A DNA stretch of 64,000 nucleotides from CAZWVI01 sp964637165 (GTDB taxonomy: Bacteria > Planctomycetota > UBA1135), in NCBI GenBank assembly GCA_964637165.1, contig CAZWVI010000009.1:20867-84866 (forward strand). Direction: 5' to 3'. The translations under genes were made by a program, and so were the position numbers. The stretch's first letter is position 1. Each line of letters starts with the position of its first letter. The notes beneath the pieces were generated by a model, which worked only from the letters and a program-made list of their open reading frames with translations, was not told the DNA's origin and did not search any database. Below are positions 40,935-48,781 of the stretch, piece after piece.

Positions 40935-43159
40935 TGGACAACCAACAACCACCATCTTCTCCTCAACCTGAGGACCAAAAACCAACCGGGCGGCGCGGAA
41001 TCGGGCCAGTGTTAATGGTTGCCAGCATGATGCTGCTGCTATTAATCATGTATGGCACCGACACCCCCGCCAAACAGATTTCCGAGGATCGCTTTTGGTA
41101 TGAACTCTACACCGGGCAACTTGAAAATCCGGTTATTGACGGGCCAGGCACGGTTGTTGCCACCCACCGTGACACTCCTACCAGCGAAACTGAAACGCGA
41201 GTTACGGTAAGTGTTACCGACACCTCGGATATCAAAGACCGTATTCGCGAAATTAATGCTCGCGAACGTGCGGATAATTTCCCGATTAATAATTTCCTAG
41301 AAGAAGTTGCGGCTGGCACTTTGCGGCCGTTAAAAGGTTATCCAATTCGTTTACGCGAGTTATTAAACCCTGAAGCTCCTGCAGGCGGCGACGTTATTCG
41401 TCAACGCTTCTTTGTTGACTACGCAGATTCCACTGGTCTGCATTACGCTGAAGTTGTTGGCGCGGCCAGCGATGAAATTAACCTACTGCAATTGAGTACA
41501 GTCCTCATCGACAAGGGGGCCGAAATTGAGGACGGCCTTAGTTTTGACACCGTTAGTACGCTGACCACCGAAGAACAGAATTCAATGGCATTGTTCTTCT
41601 TTTCGACCTTTGGGCCGATTCTTTTGCTGGTGGTGTTGTTCTGGTTTTTGTTTATGCGCCAAATGAAGGGTCAAGGCGGAATGGGCGGAATGATGAACTT
41701 CAGCCGCTCGCGCGCCAAGCTTTACAACAAGGACAACAAATCTGATATTACTTTCAAAGATGTTGCGGGAATCGATGAAGCCAAAGATGAAGTTGGCGAA
41801 ATCATTGAGTTCTTAAAAAATTCTAAAAAGTTCAAGAAATTGGGTGGACGCATCCCGCGCGGAGTACTGTTGGTGGGCCCTCCTGGAACTGGAAAAACTC
41901 TGATGGCCAAGGCCATCGCCGGTGAAGCCGATGTGCCATTCTTATCGATTAGTGGTTCGGACTTCGTTGAAATGTTTGTCGGAGTTGGTGCCAGCCGAGT
42001 GCGCGATTTATTCAAGACCGCTCGCGAATCAGCGCCTTGCATAATATTCCTTGATGAAATTGATGCAGTTGGCCGCAAACGCGGCTCGGGAATGGGTGGC
42101 GGTCACGATGAACGTGAACAAACTCTAAACGCAATTTTGGTTGAGATGGATGGCTTTGGCACCGACGACGGCATCATTCTGATGGCCGCAACTAACCGAC
42201 CAGACGTTTTGGATCCCGCTTTATTGCGCCCAGGCCGCTTTGACCGTGAAATCGTAATTGATCTACCTGATGTTAATGGCCGCCAGGAAATACTCATTGT
42301 CCACGCCGACCAGATAACTTTGGATCCCATGGTTGACATGGGAGTTGTGGCACGCGGCACTCCGGGATTTTCCGGGGCCGAGCTTGCGGCATTGGTGAAT
42401 GAAGCGGCAATCACCGCTGCTATGGCTGACCGTGATAGTGTCACTCAAGAGGACTTTGAGGAAGCGCGCGACAAAGTACGATTTGGTCGTGAGAAAAAAT
42501 CTCGCGTCATGGAACCTGAAGATAAGCGCATTACCGCCTACCACGAAGCTGGCCACGCAGTGGTTAACTGCGAACTCGATGGCACTTCACCAGTGCACAA
42601 AGTCACAATTATTCCGCGTGGCATGGCTCTAGGTGCCACCATGATGTTGCCAGAAAAAGACCGGCTTCACCTAACTCGCAATCAAATGATGGCCGAGTTG
42701 GCGGTTCTATATGGTGGTCGTGTAGCCGAAGAATTGTTCTGTGATGACATCACCGCCGGTGCTTCAAATGACATTCAGCGGGCCACCAGTCTGGCCAAGC
42801 GCATGGTTACTGAATGGGGCATGTCAACCTTAGTTGGCCCGGTCAACTTAGCCGACCGCAGTGGTTCAGAATTCCTCGGGACCGAATTCACTGTCGGCAA
42901 AGACCACTCAGAAGAAACCGTTTCTGATATTGACAAGGAAGTTCGTCGCATTGCCTTGGAAAGCCACGCCAAAGCTACTGAAGTTCTAAAGGACAAATTA
43001 GACCAAACAACCCGCGTGGCCGAGGCCCTGCTCCTCTACGAAACCATCACCGGGGACGAGGTGCGCAAGCTGATTTACGACAGCATTGAAGTCGCCGATT
43101 TGCGTACGCAAAATGCACCCCCTCCCTTGCCAACTGAAGATCGGCTTCAGAGCGACTAA
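40934..43159 (+). CDS. ftsH: ATP-dependent zinc metalloprotease FtsH
   Basis: 741 residues. First membrane segment about 28-42, periplasmic part, second at about 218-238 (FFFSTFGPILLLVVLFWFLF). AAA module: Walker A GPPGTGKT (about 315-322), Walker B IIFLDEID (about 370), second region of homology NRPDVLDPALLRPGRFD. Zinc protease: HEAGH (about 537-541) and the third ligand in the NDIQRAT region. The periplasmic part is longer than in E. coli. It degrades misfolded membrane proteins and may control LpxC in LPS-making bacteria, which suits its neighbours. The ATG shares its A with the lptE stop. Confidence 0.96.
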   Translation: MDNQQPPSSPQPEDQKPTGRRGIGPVLMVASMMLLLLIMYGTDTPAKQISEDRFWYELYTGQLENPVIDGPGTVVATHRDTPTSETETRVTVSVTDTSDIKDRIREINARERADNFPINNFLEEVAAGTLRPLKGYPIRLRELLNPEAPAGGDVIRQRFFVDYADSTGLHYAEVVGAASDEINLLQLSTVLIDKGAEIEDGLSFDTVSTLTTEEQNSMALFFFSTFGPILLLVVLFWFLFMRQMKGQGGMGGMMNFSRSRAKLYNKDNKSDITFKDVAGIDEAKDEVGEIIEFLKNSKKFKKLGGRIPRGVLLVGPPGTGKTLMAKAIAGEADVPFLSISGSDFVEMFVGVGASRVRDLFKTARESAPCIIFLDEIDAVGRKRGSGMGGGHDEREQTLNAILVEMDGFGTDDGIILMAATNRPDVLDPALLRPGRFDREIVIDLPDVNGRQEILIVHADQITLDPMVDMGVVARGTPGFSGAELAALVNEAAITAAMADRDSVTQEDFEEARDKVRFGREKKSRVMEPEDKRITAYHEAGHAVVNCELDGTSPVHKVTIIPRGMALGATMMLPEKDRLHLTRNQMMAELAVLYGGRVAEELFCDDITAGASNDIQRATSLAKRMVTEWGMSTLVGPVNLADRSGSEFLGTEFTVGKDHSEETVSDIDKEVRRIALESHAKATEVLKDKLDQTTRVAEALLLYETITGDEVRKLIYDSIEVADLRTQNAPPPLPTEDRLQSD

Positions 43160-43162
43160 ACT
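43157..43162 (+). promoter_or_regulatory. -10 box TAAACT of folP, leaderless spacing
   Basis: TAAACT overlaps the last codons of ftsH and its stop and ends exactly 6 bases before the folP ATG. It implies a separate internal start for folP. Confidence 0.45.
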
Positions 43163-43168
43163 TAGGGC

Positions 43169-44251
43169 ATGCGGCCCTGGGAAATAGCGCACTACCAAGA
43201 AAAGCACCACGCCATTCCACTTGCTGATGGCTGGTGGCGAGGGCCTGCTCCCCAACAAATCAGAGCGACTGAGCTGCTCGAACACGGTCTAATCTTGGGC
43301 GATGAATTGGCCGATGGATCTTTTAAGTATTTCCCGCTTCCGAAGTTAAATTTCACGACTGCAAAAATCGAACAGGGCGGGGCCGACTGGATTACCGCTC
43401 GCATCGATAGTGGTCGACGTTGTTTTCAAAGCGCACCCAAGGCTCCGCGCATTATGGCTATTTTGAATTTGACTAAGGACTCATTTAGTGATGGTGGAAA
43501 ACTCAACTCTTCGAAAGAAGTTCTTGCTGCGGCCACCCAATTACTATCCGACGGTGCCAGCATTTTGGACTTAGGAGCGGAAAGCACGAGGCCCGGCGCG
43601 CAAGCAGTTTCCGTCGCCCAACAAATTGAACTTTTAATTCCGGCAATCGCCGAGCTGCGACCGCTGGGAGCAACAATTTCAATTGACACCCGCTCCGCTG
43701 AGGTGGCCTCCGCTTGTTTAGCGGCCGGCGCGACCATGATTAACGACGTGAGTGCTTTTGGCGATCCGCAAATGGCGGCCGTCGTTGCCGCAGCCAACTG
43801 CCCTACAGTTCTAATGCATATGCGCGGCACCCCCGCCGATATGCAACAGCATTGTCAATACCAGCACCTATTGGGCGAAATTGCTGACGAATTGAGCGTC
43901 GCCGTCCATTCCGCACTAAAGGCTGGTGTCGCATCTGAACAAATCATTATCGACCCCGGATTTGGCTTTGCCAAAACAGCCGAGCAATGTTGTGAATTAC
44001 TAGCTAAACTAGGCAACCTACGGGCCTTAGGATTCCCAATTCTGAGTGGCCCGAGCCGCAAATCGTTCTTAAGCTTAGTTACTGGTCAACGACCAGCACA
44101 TCAACGTGAGGCGGCCACTTCCGCCGCCGCCAGCTTAAGTGTGAATAATGGTGCCGAAATAATTAGACTTCATCAAGCCGCAGAACACATCGACGCAATT
44201 AACACTGCCTTTCGCTGCAGCAACGCTAACCGATTCAAGAAACAAAAATAA
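43169..44251 (+). CDS. folP: Dihydropteroate synthase with N-terminal extension
   Basis: 360 residues. The catalytic TIM barrel occupies about 92-355: IMAILNLTKDSFSDGG, ILDLGAESTRPGA, SIDTRSAEVASA, INDVSAFG, VLMHMRGTP, IIDPGFGFAKTAEQ and SGPSRKSF, all classic signatures. It joins 4-aminobenzoate to dihydropterin in folate synthesis. The first 90 residues are an added domain of unknown role (Trp-rich DGWWRG, then RATELLEHGLILGDELADG). Two-part DHPS proteins with such an N-terminal part occur elsewhere, but I cannot assign it a function. It appears to be transcribed from its own promoter and perhaps with ftsH. Confidence 0.93.
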   Translation: MRPWEIAHYQEKHHAIPLADGWWRGPAPQQIRATELLEHGLILGDELADGSFKYFPLPKLNFTTAKIEQGGADWITARIDSGRRCFQSAPKAPRIMAILNLTKDSFSDGGKLNSSKEVLAAATQLLSDGASILDLGAESTRPGAQAVSVAQQIELLIPAIAELRPLGATISIDTRSAEVASACLAAGATMINDVSAFGDPQMAAVVAAANCPTVLMHMRGTPADMQQHCQYQHLLGEIADELSVAVHSALKAGVASEQIIIDPGFGFAKTAEQCCELLAKLGNLRALGFPILSGPSRKSFLSLVTGQRPAHQREAATSAAASLSVNNGAEIIRLHQAAEHIDAINTAFRCSNANRFKKQK

Positions 44252-44269
44252 CTTCAACGAAGCATCGCA

Positions 44270-45121
44270 ATGATTGACTTCCAACACCTTTCCGACCGCA
44301 CCACGCTGAGCATGTTGATTGAAATCGCCACGCTCACAGCGGTTTTTTATATGGTGTTGCGGTTTTTACGAAGCACGCGCGGCTTTGGAATCTTGCGCGG
44401 GCTCTTTGTATTCTTCATCTTTGCGTTTTTTCTATTCTCAATCTTAAGTGTTTACCCGGGCGTTCCAGTTCTTGGATACCTGCTCAACAAAGTCGCTCCT
44501 GCCTTAGTTTTGATTTTGTTTATTCTGTTTCAACCAGAATTACGCCAAGGTATTTCGCGCTTCGGACGCGCCGGAATGTTTCGCTTTCTGGACACTTCAC
44601 CCGAAGCCCAACAGGCTATTCCCGACATTGTGCGCGCTGCCCAACGCATGTCCAACGAACGCATTGGCGCACTCATCGCTTTCGAGCGGCAAGTTTCGCT
44701 GGCCCATTTCCGCGAGAACGCGGTCAATATAGATGCCCCGATTAGTTCGATTCTGCTAGAAACAATATTCTTTCCCGGCGCACCAATGCACGACGGAGCC
44801 GTGGTTGTTCGCGACGACTTAGTACTTTCAGCGGCTTGCTTATTACCGCTTGCCGATGCCAGCGAATCACTTGGACGATTAGGAACCCGCCACCGCGCGG
44901 CGCTTGGCTTGACTCAAGAAAGTGATGCAGTCACTCTGGTAGTTTCCGAAGAGACTGGCCAGATTTCACTTTGCGCCGGAGGAGTCATGCATCGCCCGAT
45001 TCCTCACGAACAACTTGAAAGCAAGCTACACGAATTATTGCAATCACCACAAAGTCCGGCCGAAATCGATAACGCTAACCAAGAAGAACAACCGGAGCAA
45101 AATAATGCCAACGCGTCTTAA
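44270..45121 (+). CDS. cdaA: Diadenylate cyclase (c-di-AMP synthase)
   Basis: 283 residues. Three N-terminal membrane helices (about 14-32, 37-60 and 66-85) precede the DisA_N catalytic domain. The domain has MHDGAVVV (DGA at about 175-177) and GTRHRAALG (RHR at about 207-209), both required for activity. It makes c-di-AMP from two ATP at the membrane. The order cdaA-cdaR-glmM is the conserved c-di-AMP operon known from Firmicutes. c-di-AMP usually controls potassium and osmotic balance and cell-wall precursor supply. Confidence 0.95.
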   Translation: MIDFQHLSDRTTLSMLIEIATLTAVFYMVLRFLRSTRGFGILRGLFVFFIFAFFLFSILSVYPGVPVLGYLLNKVAPALVLILFILFQPELRQGISRFGRAGMFRFLDTSPEAQQAIPDIVRAAQRMSNERIGALIAFERQVSLAHFRENAVNIDAPISSILLETIFFPGAPMHDGAVVVRDDLVLSAACLLPLADASESLGRLGTRHRAALGLTQESDAVTLVVSEETGQISLCAGGVMHRPIPHEQLESKLHELLQSPQSPAEIDNANQEEQPEQNNANAS

Positions 45122-46247
45122 GTTTTTCATTCTTAACGATACCAGCCGCAAAATTATTGCGCTGAGTTTGGCGGTTGTTGTTTGGTGGTTGGTAAACAAA
45201 AAAATCACTGTGCAAGAATCAGCCAGCTTAGTGATTATCGAAGTCGAGACTAGCGGCCAGCCGGCACTTGGCACTTTGGCCATACGCCCACCCGCTGGTT
45301 GGCAGCTTGCCAAGCCTTCCTCCGACAGCGAAACTCATTTCTGGTTCAAAGGTGAACGCAGTCGCATTGAACTATTCATGGAATCCGAGCCATCGGCCTT
45401 CCTTGACGCATCCGCCAGCTTCATCGACCCCGGTCCCAACCAGCAAAGCACCACCATTGAAGTTGATGCCAGCGATTTGCGTTGGCGCCGCCAAGAAGAT
45501 GCACGCTTTTTATTGTCATCGGTTGGCGCCTTGCAAAACAAATTGCAATTACGCTTTGACCGCCGCCATTCAACCGAAATCATGCTCCGTCCCCAGCTGA
45601 TCAAAATATCCGGCGACCCGGCGACTGGCTATCACAGCTTGAATGCGCACCTAAAACTTTCGGCTTCTGCAATAACGATTAGTGGCCCCTACGGGCGCGT
45701 CAATGATCTCGAAAAACAATTGCATTTATGGGAAAATGGCAACGGTGGTAGCCCGGCAATTTTTGAAAGCTTGAAAATTTCGGGGGCGCGCAATGAAATA
45801 AAGCGACAACTTTCTTTGCGCAAAGAATTACGCGCCTCGGGATTAGAAATGAATCCCCAACAAATCGAAGTTGTGCTTCCGATTAATTTGGACAACCGCA
45901 CGCCGGTAGAATTTTTAAGTTCAGAATTTTTACGCATGGGCACCCCAGCCGCAGGAGTTTGGGATGTACAATCATCACCACAAACGTGGATTGCCGAACT
46001 TGGCGACCATCCACAACTGAGCAATATTGAATTCAATTTGCCATGGGTGGAAAGACATCTGCGCCTATTTCTACCGCTGGCCGAATTACCTGCTGAGGCG
46101 AATGAATTTGATTTGCCGGTCCAGTGGACTTTAATTGGAATAAGTGATCAAAGCACTCGTGCACTGCTTATCAGTCATTTAAAGATCAATCCTAAAGCTG
46201 ACGAAAATGCGGTAGTGCGCATGACCAAGAGAGCTGAACAACCATGA
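45105..46247 (+). CDS. cdaR: YbbR-domain regulator of the diadenylate cyclase
   Basis: 380 residues from the ATG at 45105, 17 bases inside cdaA. One N-terminal membrane anchor (about 14-32, IIALSLAVVVWWLVNKK, the usual SLxxAxxLWxxV pattern) is followed by YbbR-type repeats exposed outside the cytoplasm, less conserved than in Firmicutes. CdaR modulates CdaA activity by direct contact. It overlaps glmM by 4 bases. Confidence 0.85.
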   Translation: MPTRLKFFILNDTSRKIIALSLAVVVWWLVNKKITVQESASLVIIEVETSGQPALGTLAIRPPAGWQLAKPSSDSETHFWFKGERSRIELFMESEPSAFLDASASFIDPGPNQQSTTIEVDASDLRWRRQEDARFLLSSVGALQNKLQLRFDRRHSTEIMLRPQLIKISGDPATGYHSLNAHLKLSASAITISGPYGRVNDLEKQLHLWENGNGGSPAIFESLKISGARNEIKRQLSLRKELRASGLEMNPQQIEVVLPINLDNRTPVEFLSSEFLRMGTPAAGVWDVQSSPQTWIAELGDHPQLSNIEFNLPWVERHLRLFLPLAELPAEANEFDLPVQWTLIGISDQSTRALLISHLKINPKADENAVVRMTKRAEQP

Positions 46248-47596
46248 GCAATCGACTATTTGGAACCGATGGCATGCGCGGCCTAGCCGGCCAAGAGCCA
46301 CTGACTGTAAGTACACTTACGCGGCTTGGTCAATTATTGGGCCAACGTTTAATCAATGAGTTCAATGAGGCCTGCGTACTTATTGGACACGACGGACGCG
46401 AAAGTGGTGAAACCTTATGCGCCGCTCTCACTGAAGGCTTGTGCGCCGCCGGCACAAATGTGGAAGTAGTTGGTTTAGCGCCGACTCCGGCAGTCGCCTT
46501 TCTTTGTTCAGAAGGCGACTTCAACGCCGGAATCGTAGTTTCGGCATCGCATAATCCAGCCCACGATAATGGAGTTAAGTTGTTGGCCGCCAACGGCTCA
46601 AAGTGCGACGGCCAATTCGAATTGGCGCTCGAACAAGATTTGATTTCAGATTGCGAACTAACTGCGGCTGAACAGAGCGGTGAGTGCAAACGTTCCAAGG
46701 GTTTGCTCGGCGATTACATTGCCTGGCTGCGCACCCAAGCATTTCCTGACCTCGATCTATCGGGCAAGCGAATCTTGGTGGATTGCGCCAATGGCGCTTG
46801 GTCACAGCTTTGCCCGCGTTTACTAAAAGCATTCGGCGCCGAAGCGGTGTGCATCAACGACCGACCAGACGGTAGCAACATCAACTTAAACTGTGGCGCA
46901 ATGCATCCTGAAATAATGTCAGAGGCAGTGCGCGAACAGGGCTGTGAACTTGGCATTAGCGTTGACGGTGATGGCGACCGCGGGATGTTGGCCGATGCTA
47001 CCGGTCGCATCCTTGACGGCGACGCCTTGCTGGCCGGCTTGGGCGAACTACTAAATCAACGTGGTGCCTTAAATGATTCAACAATTACTGCAACAGTAAT
47101 GAGTAATCTAGCCCTTGAGCAGTGGTGCAAGCAACGTGGAATGAAATTGCACCGCACTCCAGTTGGCGACCGCCACGTCGCGAAAGTAATGCGCGAAAAA
47201 AATTGGAACTTAGGTGGCGAAAAGTCTGGGCATATGTTGTTCGGAAACGAACATGGTTTCCGCGGGGACGGGCTCTACACCCTCTTAAAGGTGCTTTCCG
47301 AGCTGTCTATTGCAAAACTGGACATCGAGGACTTCGCCAAGAATTATCATGACATGCCCCAAGAATTGCGCAATCTAGCCGCCTTAAAACGAGTGCCGCT
47401 CGAGGAATTGCCGCAACTTATGGCTGCTGACCAAAAAGTTAAGCACGAGTTAGGTGAACTCGGCCGCACAGTTGTGCGCTTTTCGGGTACTGAGTTAAAG
47501 CTACGCCTAATGGTGGAAGCAAATAGCAGTGACTTAGTCACCAATGCGCTTGACCAGCTGCAAACAGCGGCCAACGCCGATGGCATTCTTGCCTAG
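46244..47596 (+). CDS. glmM: Phosphoglucosamine mutase
   Basis: 450 residues. LFGTDGMRGLAG at the start, the phosphoserine site SASHNP (Ser 102, the same position as in E. coli), the metal loop SVDGDGDRGM, the sugar loop GGEKSGHM and the C-terminal phosphate loop VRFSGTELKLRLMVE are all present. It makes glucosamine-1-phosphate for peptidoglycan and LPS. GlmM binds and inhibits CdaA in Firmicutes, which explains the operon. Confidence 0.96.
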   Translation: MSNRLFGTDGMRGLAGQEPLTVSTLTRLGQLLGQRLINEFNEACVLIGHDGRESGETLCAALTEGLCAAGTNVEVVGLAPTPAVAFLCSEGDFNAGIVVSASHNPAHDNGVKLLAANGSKCDGQFELALEQDLISDCELTAAEQSGECKRSKGLLGDYIAWLRTQAFPDLDLSGKRILVDCANGAWSQLCPRLLKAFGAEAVCINDRPDGSNINLNCGAMHPEIMSEAVREQGCELGISVDGDGDRGMLADATGRILDGDALLAGLGELLNQRGALNDSTITATVMSNLALEQWCKQRGMKLHRTPVGDRHVAKVMREKNWNLGGEKSGHMLFGNEHGFRGDGLYTLLKVLSELSIAKLDIEDFAKNYHDMPQELRNLAALKRVPLEELPQLMAADQKVKHELGELGRTVVRFSGTELKLRLMVEANSSDLVTNALDQLQTAANADGILA

Positions 47597-47600
47597 TTAA

Positions 47601-48215
47601 ATGTCTAGCGCATTACTCGCAATCGAAACATCTTCCAGTTTCGCATCTATTGCGGTGCAATTAGAAAATAAAACTGTGCACAGAGAATTTGCCGGTGGCC
47701 GCGGAAAATTACTGCTCGCTGAAATTGACCTACTGTTAAAAAGTGTCGACTGCACTGCTTCGGATTTAACTGGAATTGTTGCTGGAGTTGGACCAGGCTC
47801 ATACACCGGACTACGCATTGCATGTGCGGCCGCGCAAACATTGAGTTGGGATTTAAAAATTCCAGCTTATGGGTTTTGCAGTTTTGAAGCCATGGCACTC
47901 GAGGCTCCGAACAATAAAGAATGCCACATTGCAATTAATGCATATCGCCAGGAGCTTTATCACGCTTGCTACTTGTGCCGTGAAAGTGATTTAGTCGTTG
48001 TGCAAGAACCGCAAGTAATACTGCAAGCAGACAATCAGCAATTTATTCCAAACGGTGCCATGTTTATTGGCGATGTAAATTTAATCAGCAACTCTGTTGA
48101 TTGCATAACTGATGAGTTTAAACCAACCGCAACTCAATTATTAAAGCTCTGCGAATTACGTGGGCTATCAAGCGGAAGTGCTCTTGAACCGCTCTATTTA
48201 CGAGTTGCGCGCTAA
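47601..48215 (+). CDS. tsaB: tRNA threonylcarbamoyladenosine biosynthesis protein TsaB
   Basis: 204 residues, ASKHA fold. ALLAIETSSSFASIAV, GVGPGSYTGLRIACAAAQTL and an AYGFCSFEAMA segment match TsaB. It lacks the metal His motif of TsaD, with which it forms the t6A complex. It is the last gene of the rightward run, and no clear terminator follows on this strand. The A-tract at 48234 belongs to the opposite gene. Confidence 0.92.
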   Translation: MSSALLAIETSSSFASIAVQLENKTVHREFAGGRGKLLLAEIDLLLKSVDCTASDLTGIVAGVGPGSYTGLRIACAAAQTLSWDLKIPAYGFCSFEAMALEAPNNKECHIAINAYRQELYHACYLCRESDLVVVQEPQVILQADNQQFIPNGAMFIGDVNLISNSVDCITDEFKPTATQLLKLCELRGLSSGSALEPLYLRVAR

Positions 48216-48233
48216 GTCCTAGTCGTTGGGCGC

Positions 48234-48268
48234 AAAAAAAAGCGACACACCCCGAAGAGTGCATCGCT
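48234..48268 (-). terminator. Strong intrinsic terminator of the histone gene
   Basis: On the minus strand a 12-bp stem (48241-48268), with three G-T pairs, closes a TTCG tetraloop and is followed by seven to eight T. It starts 16 bases after the histone stop. On the plus strand there is no T-tract, so it does not serve tsaB. Confidence 0.92.
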
Positions 48269-48284
48269 TGAAACCGTAAATGGT

Positions 48285-48626
48285 TTAGAGATCTTGTGGA
48301 CGCAAAGTCTTGCGGCCGTTGGCAGTTGCACGTGCTTCTGCGCTGTTGATTGCTTCACGTACGAAGCTATCCAATGCACCGTAAAAATCACCAGAAACGT
48401 TGCAGCTATCTACAGCGTTCTTAGTGCGGCTCTTGGAAATGATAAGTTCTGCGAGCTTAGACTTCTTACCGCCTTTCTTGGCAGCTTTCTTAGGAGCCTT
48501 TTTGGTAGCTTTCTTAGCAGTTTTCTTAGTTGCCTTCTTAGTTGCCTTCTTAGGGGCAGTTTTCTTAGTTGCCTTTTTGGCAGCCTTCTTAGGGGCCTTC
48601 TTCTTAGCTTTTTTCTTAGCAGCCAT
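48285..48626 (-). CDS. Bacterial histone-fold protein with H1-like Lys/Ala tail
   Basis: 113 residues in two halves. Residues 1-55 are almost only K and A with a few T, P and G (KKATKKTAKKATKK), like the tails of histone H1 and of AlgP/Hc1-type proteins. Residues 57-113 look like a complete single histone fold: a first helix (SRTKNAVDSC), NVSGDFYGALDSFVREAINSAEARA as the long middle helix, and GRKTLRPQDL, the RKT...D loop and short last helix found in archaeal and bacterial dimer histones. It should form dimers and bind or bend DNA, with the tail neutralising phosphate. It is a free-standing gene with its own terminator and a palindrome in its leader. AAGAGA lies before the ATG. The fold call rests on pattern alone. 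Confidence 0.85.
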   Translation of the reverse strand: MAAKKKAKKKAPKKAAKKATKKTAPKKATKKATKKTAKKATKKAPKKAAKKGGKKSKLAELIISKSRTKNAVDSCNVSGDFYGALDSFVREAINSAEARATANGRKTLRPQDL

Positions 48627-48640
48627 GATGTTCTCTTTGT

Positions 48641-48652
48641 CCGGTTAACCGG
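48641..48652. promoter_or_regulatory. Perfect 12-bp palindrome in the histone gene leader
   Basis: CCGGTTAACCGG lies 14 bases before the histone ATG. On the minus strand TTGCGT, 16 bases and TAAAAC come just before it, so transcription would start within the palindrome. It is therefore well placed to be an operator or, as RNA, a 5' hairpin. Confidence 0.5.
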
Positions 48653-48768
48653 TTTTAGATTGAGGGAAAGCGGACGCAATGCCGCCGAGGGTGGAGATTG
48701 TCCACATTACTACCCCGCTTAGTCAATCCTAAAGTAGTAAATTCTCGCTTTATTCCGAGATTTGAGAT

Positions 48769-48774
48769 TATTCT
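48769..48774 (+). promoter_or_regulatory. -10 box TATTCT, near-leaderless spacing to a GTG start
   Basis: TATTCT ends 7 bases before the GTG at 48782, which also gives the best signal peptide. It supports that start over upstream TTG codons. Confidence 0.45.
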
Positions 48775-48781
48775 ATGGGTC

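Noticed and set aside
48233..48268. Terminator for tsaB on the plus strand
   Set aside because: The A-tract precedes the stem on this strand and no T-tract follows; it fits only the minus-strand histone gene.
48294..48722. Plus-strand frame of 142 residues rich in Leu, Ser and Phe that looks like a membrane protein
   Set aside because: It is the antisense of the Lys/Ala repeats of the histone gene; AAG and GCT codons read backward give Leu and Ser. The minus-strand gene has a terminator and histone motif.
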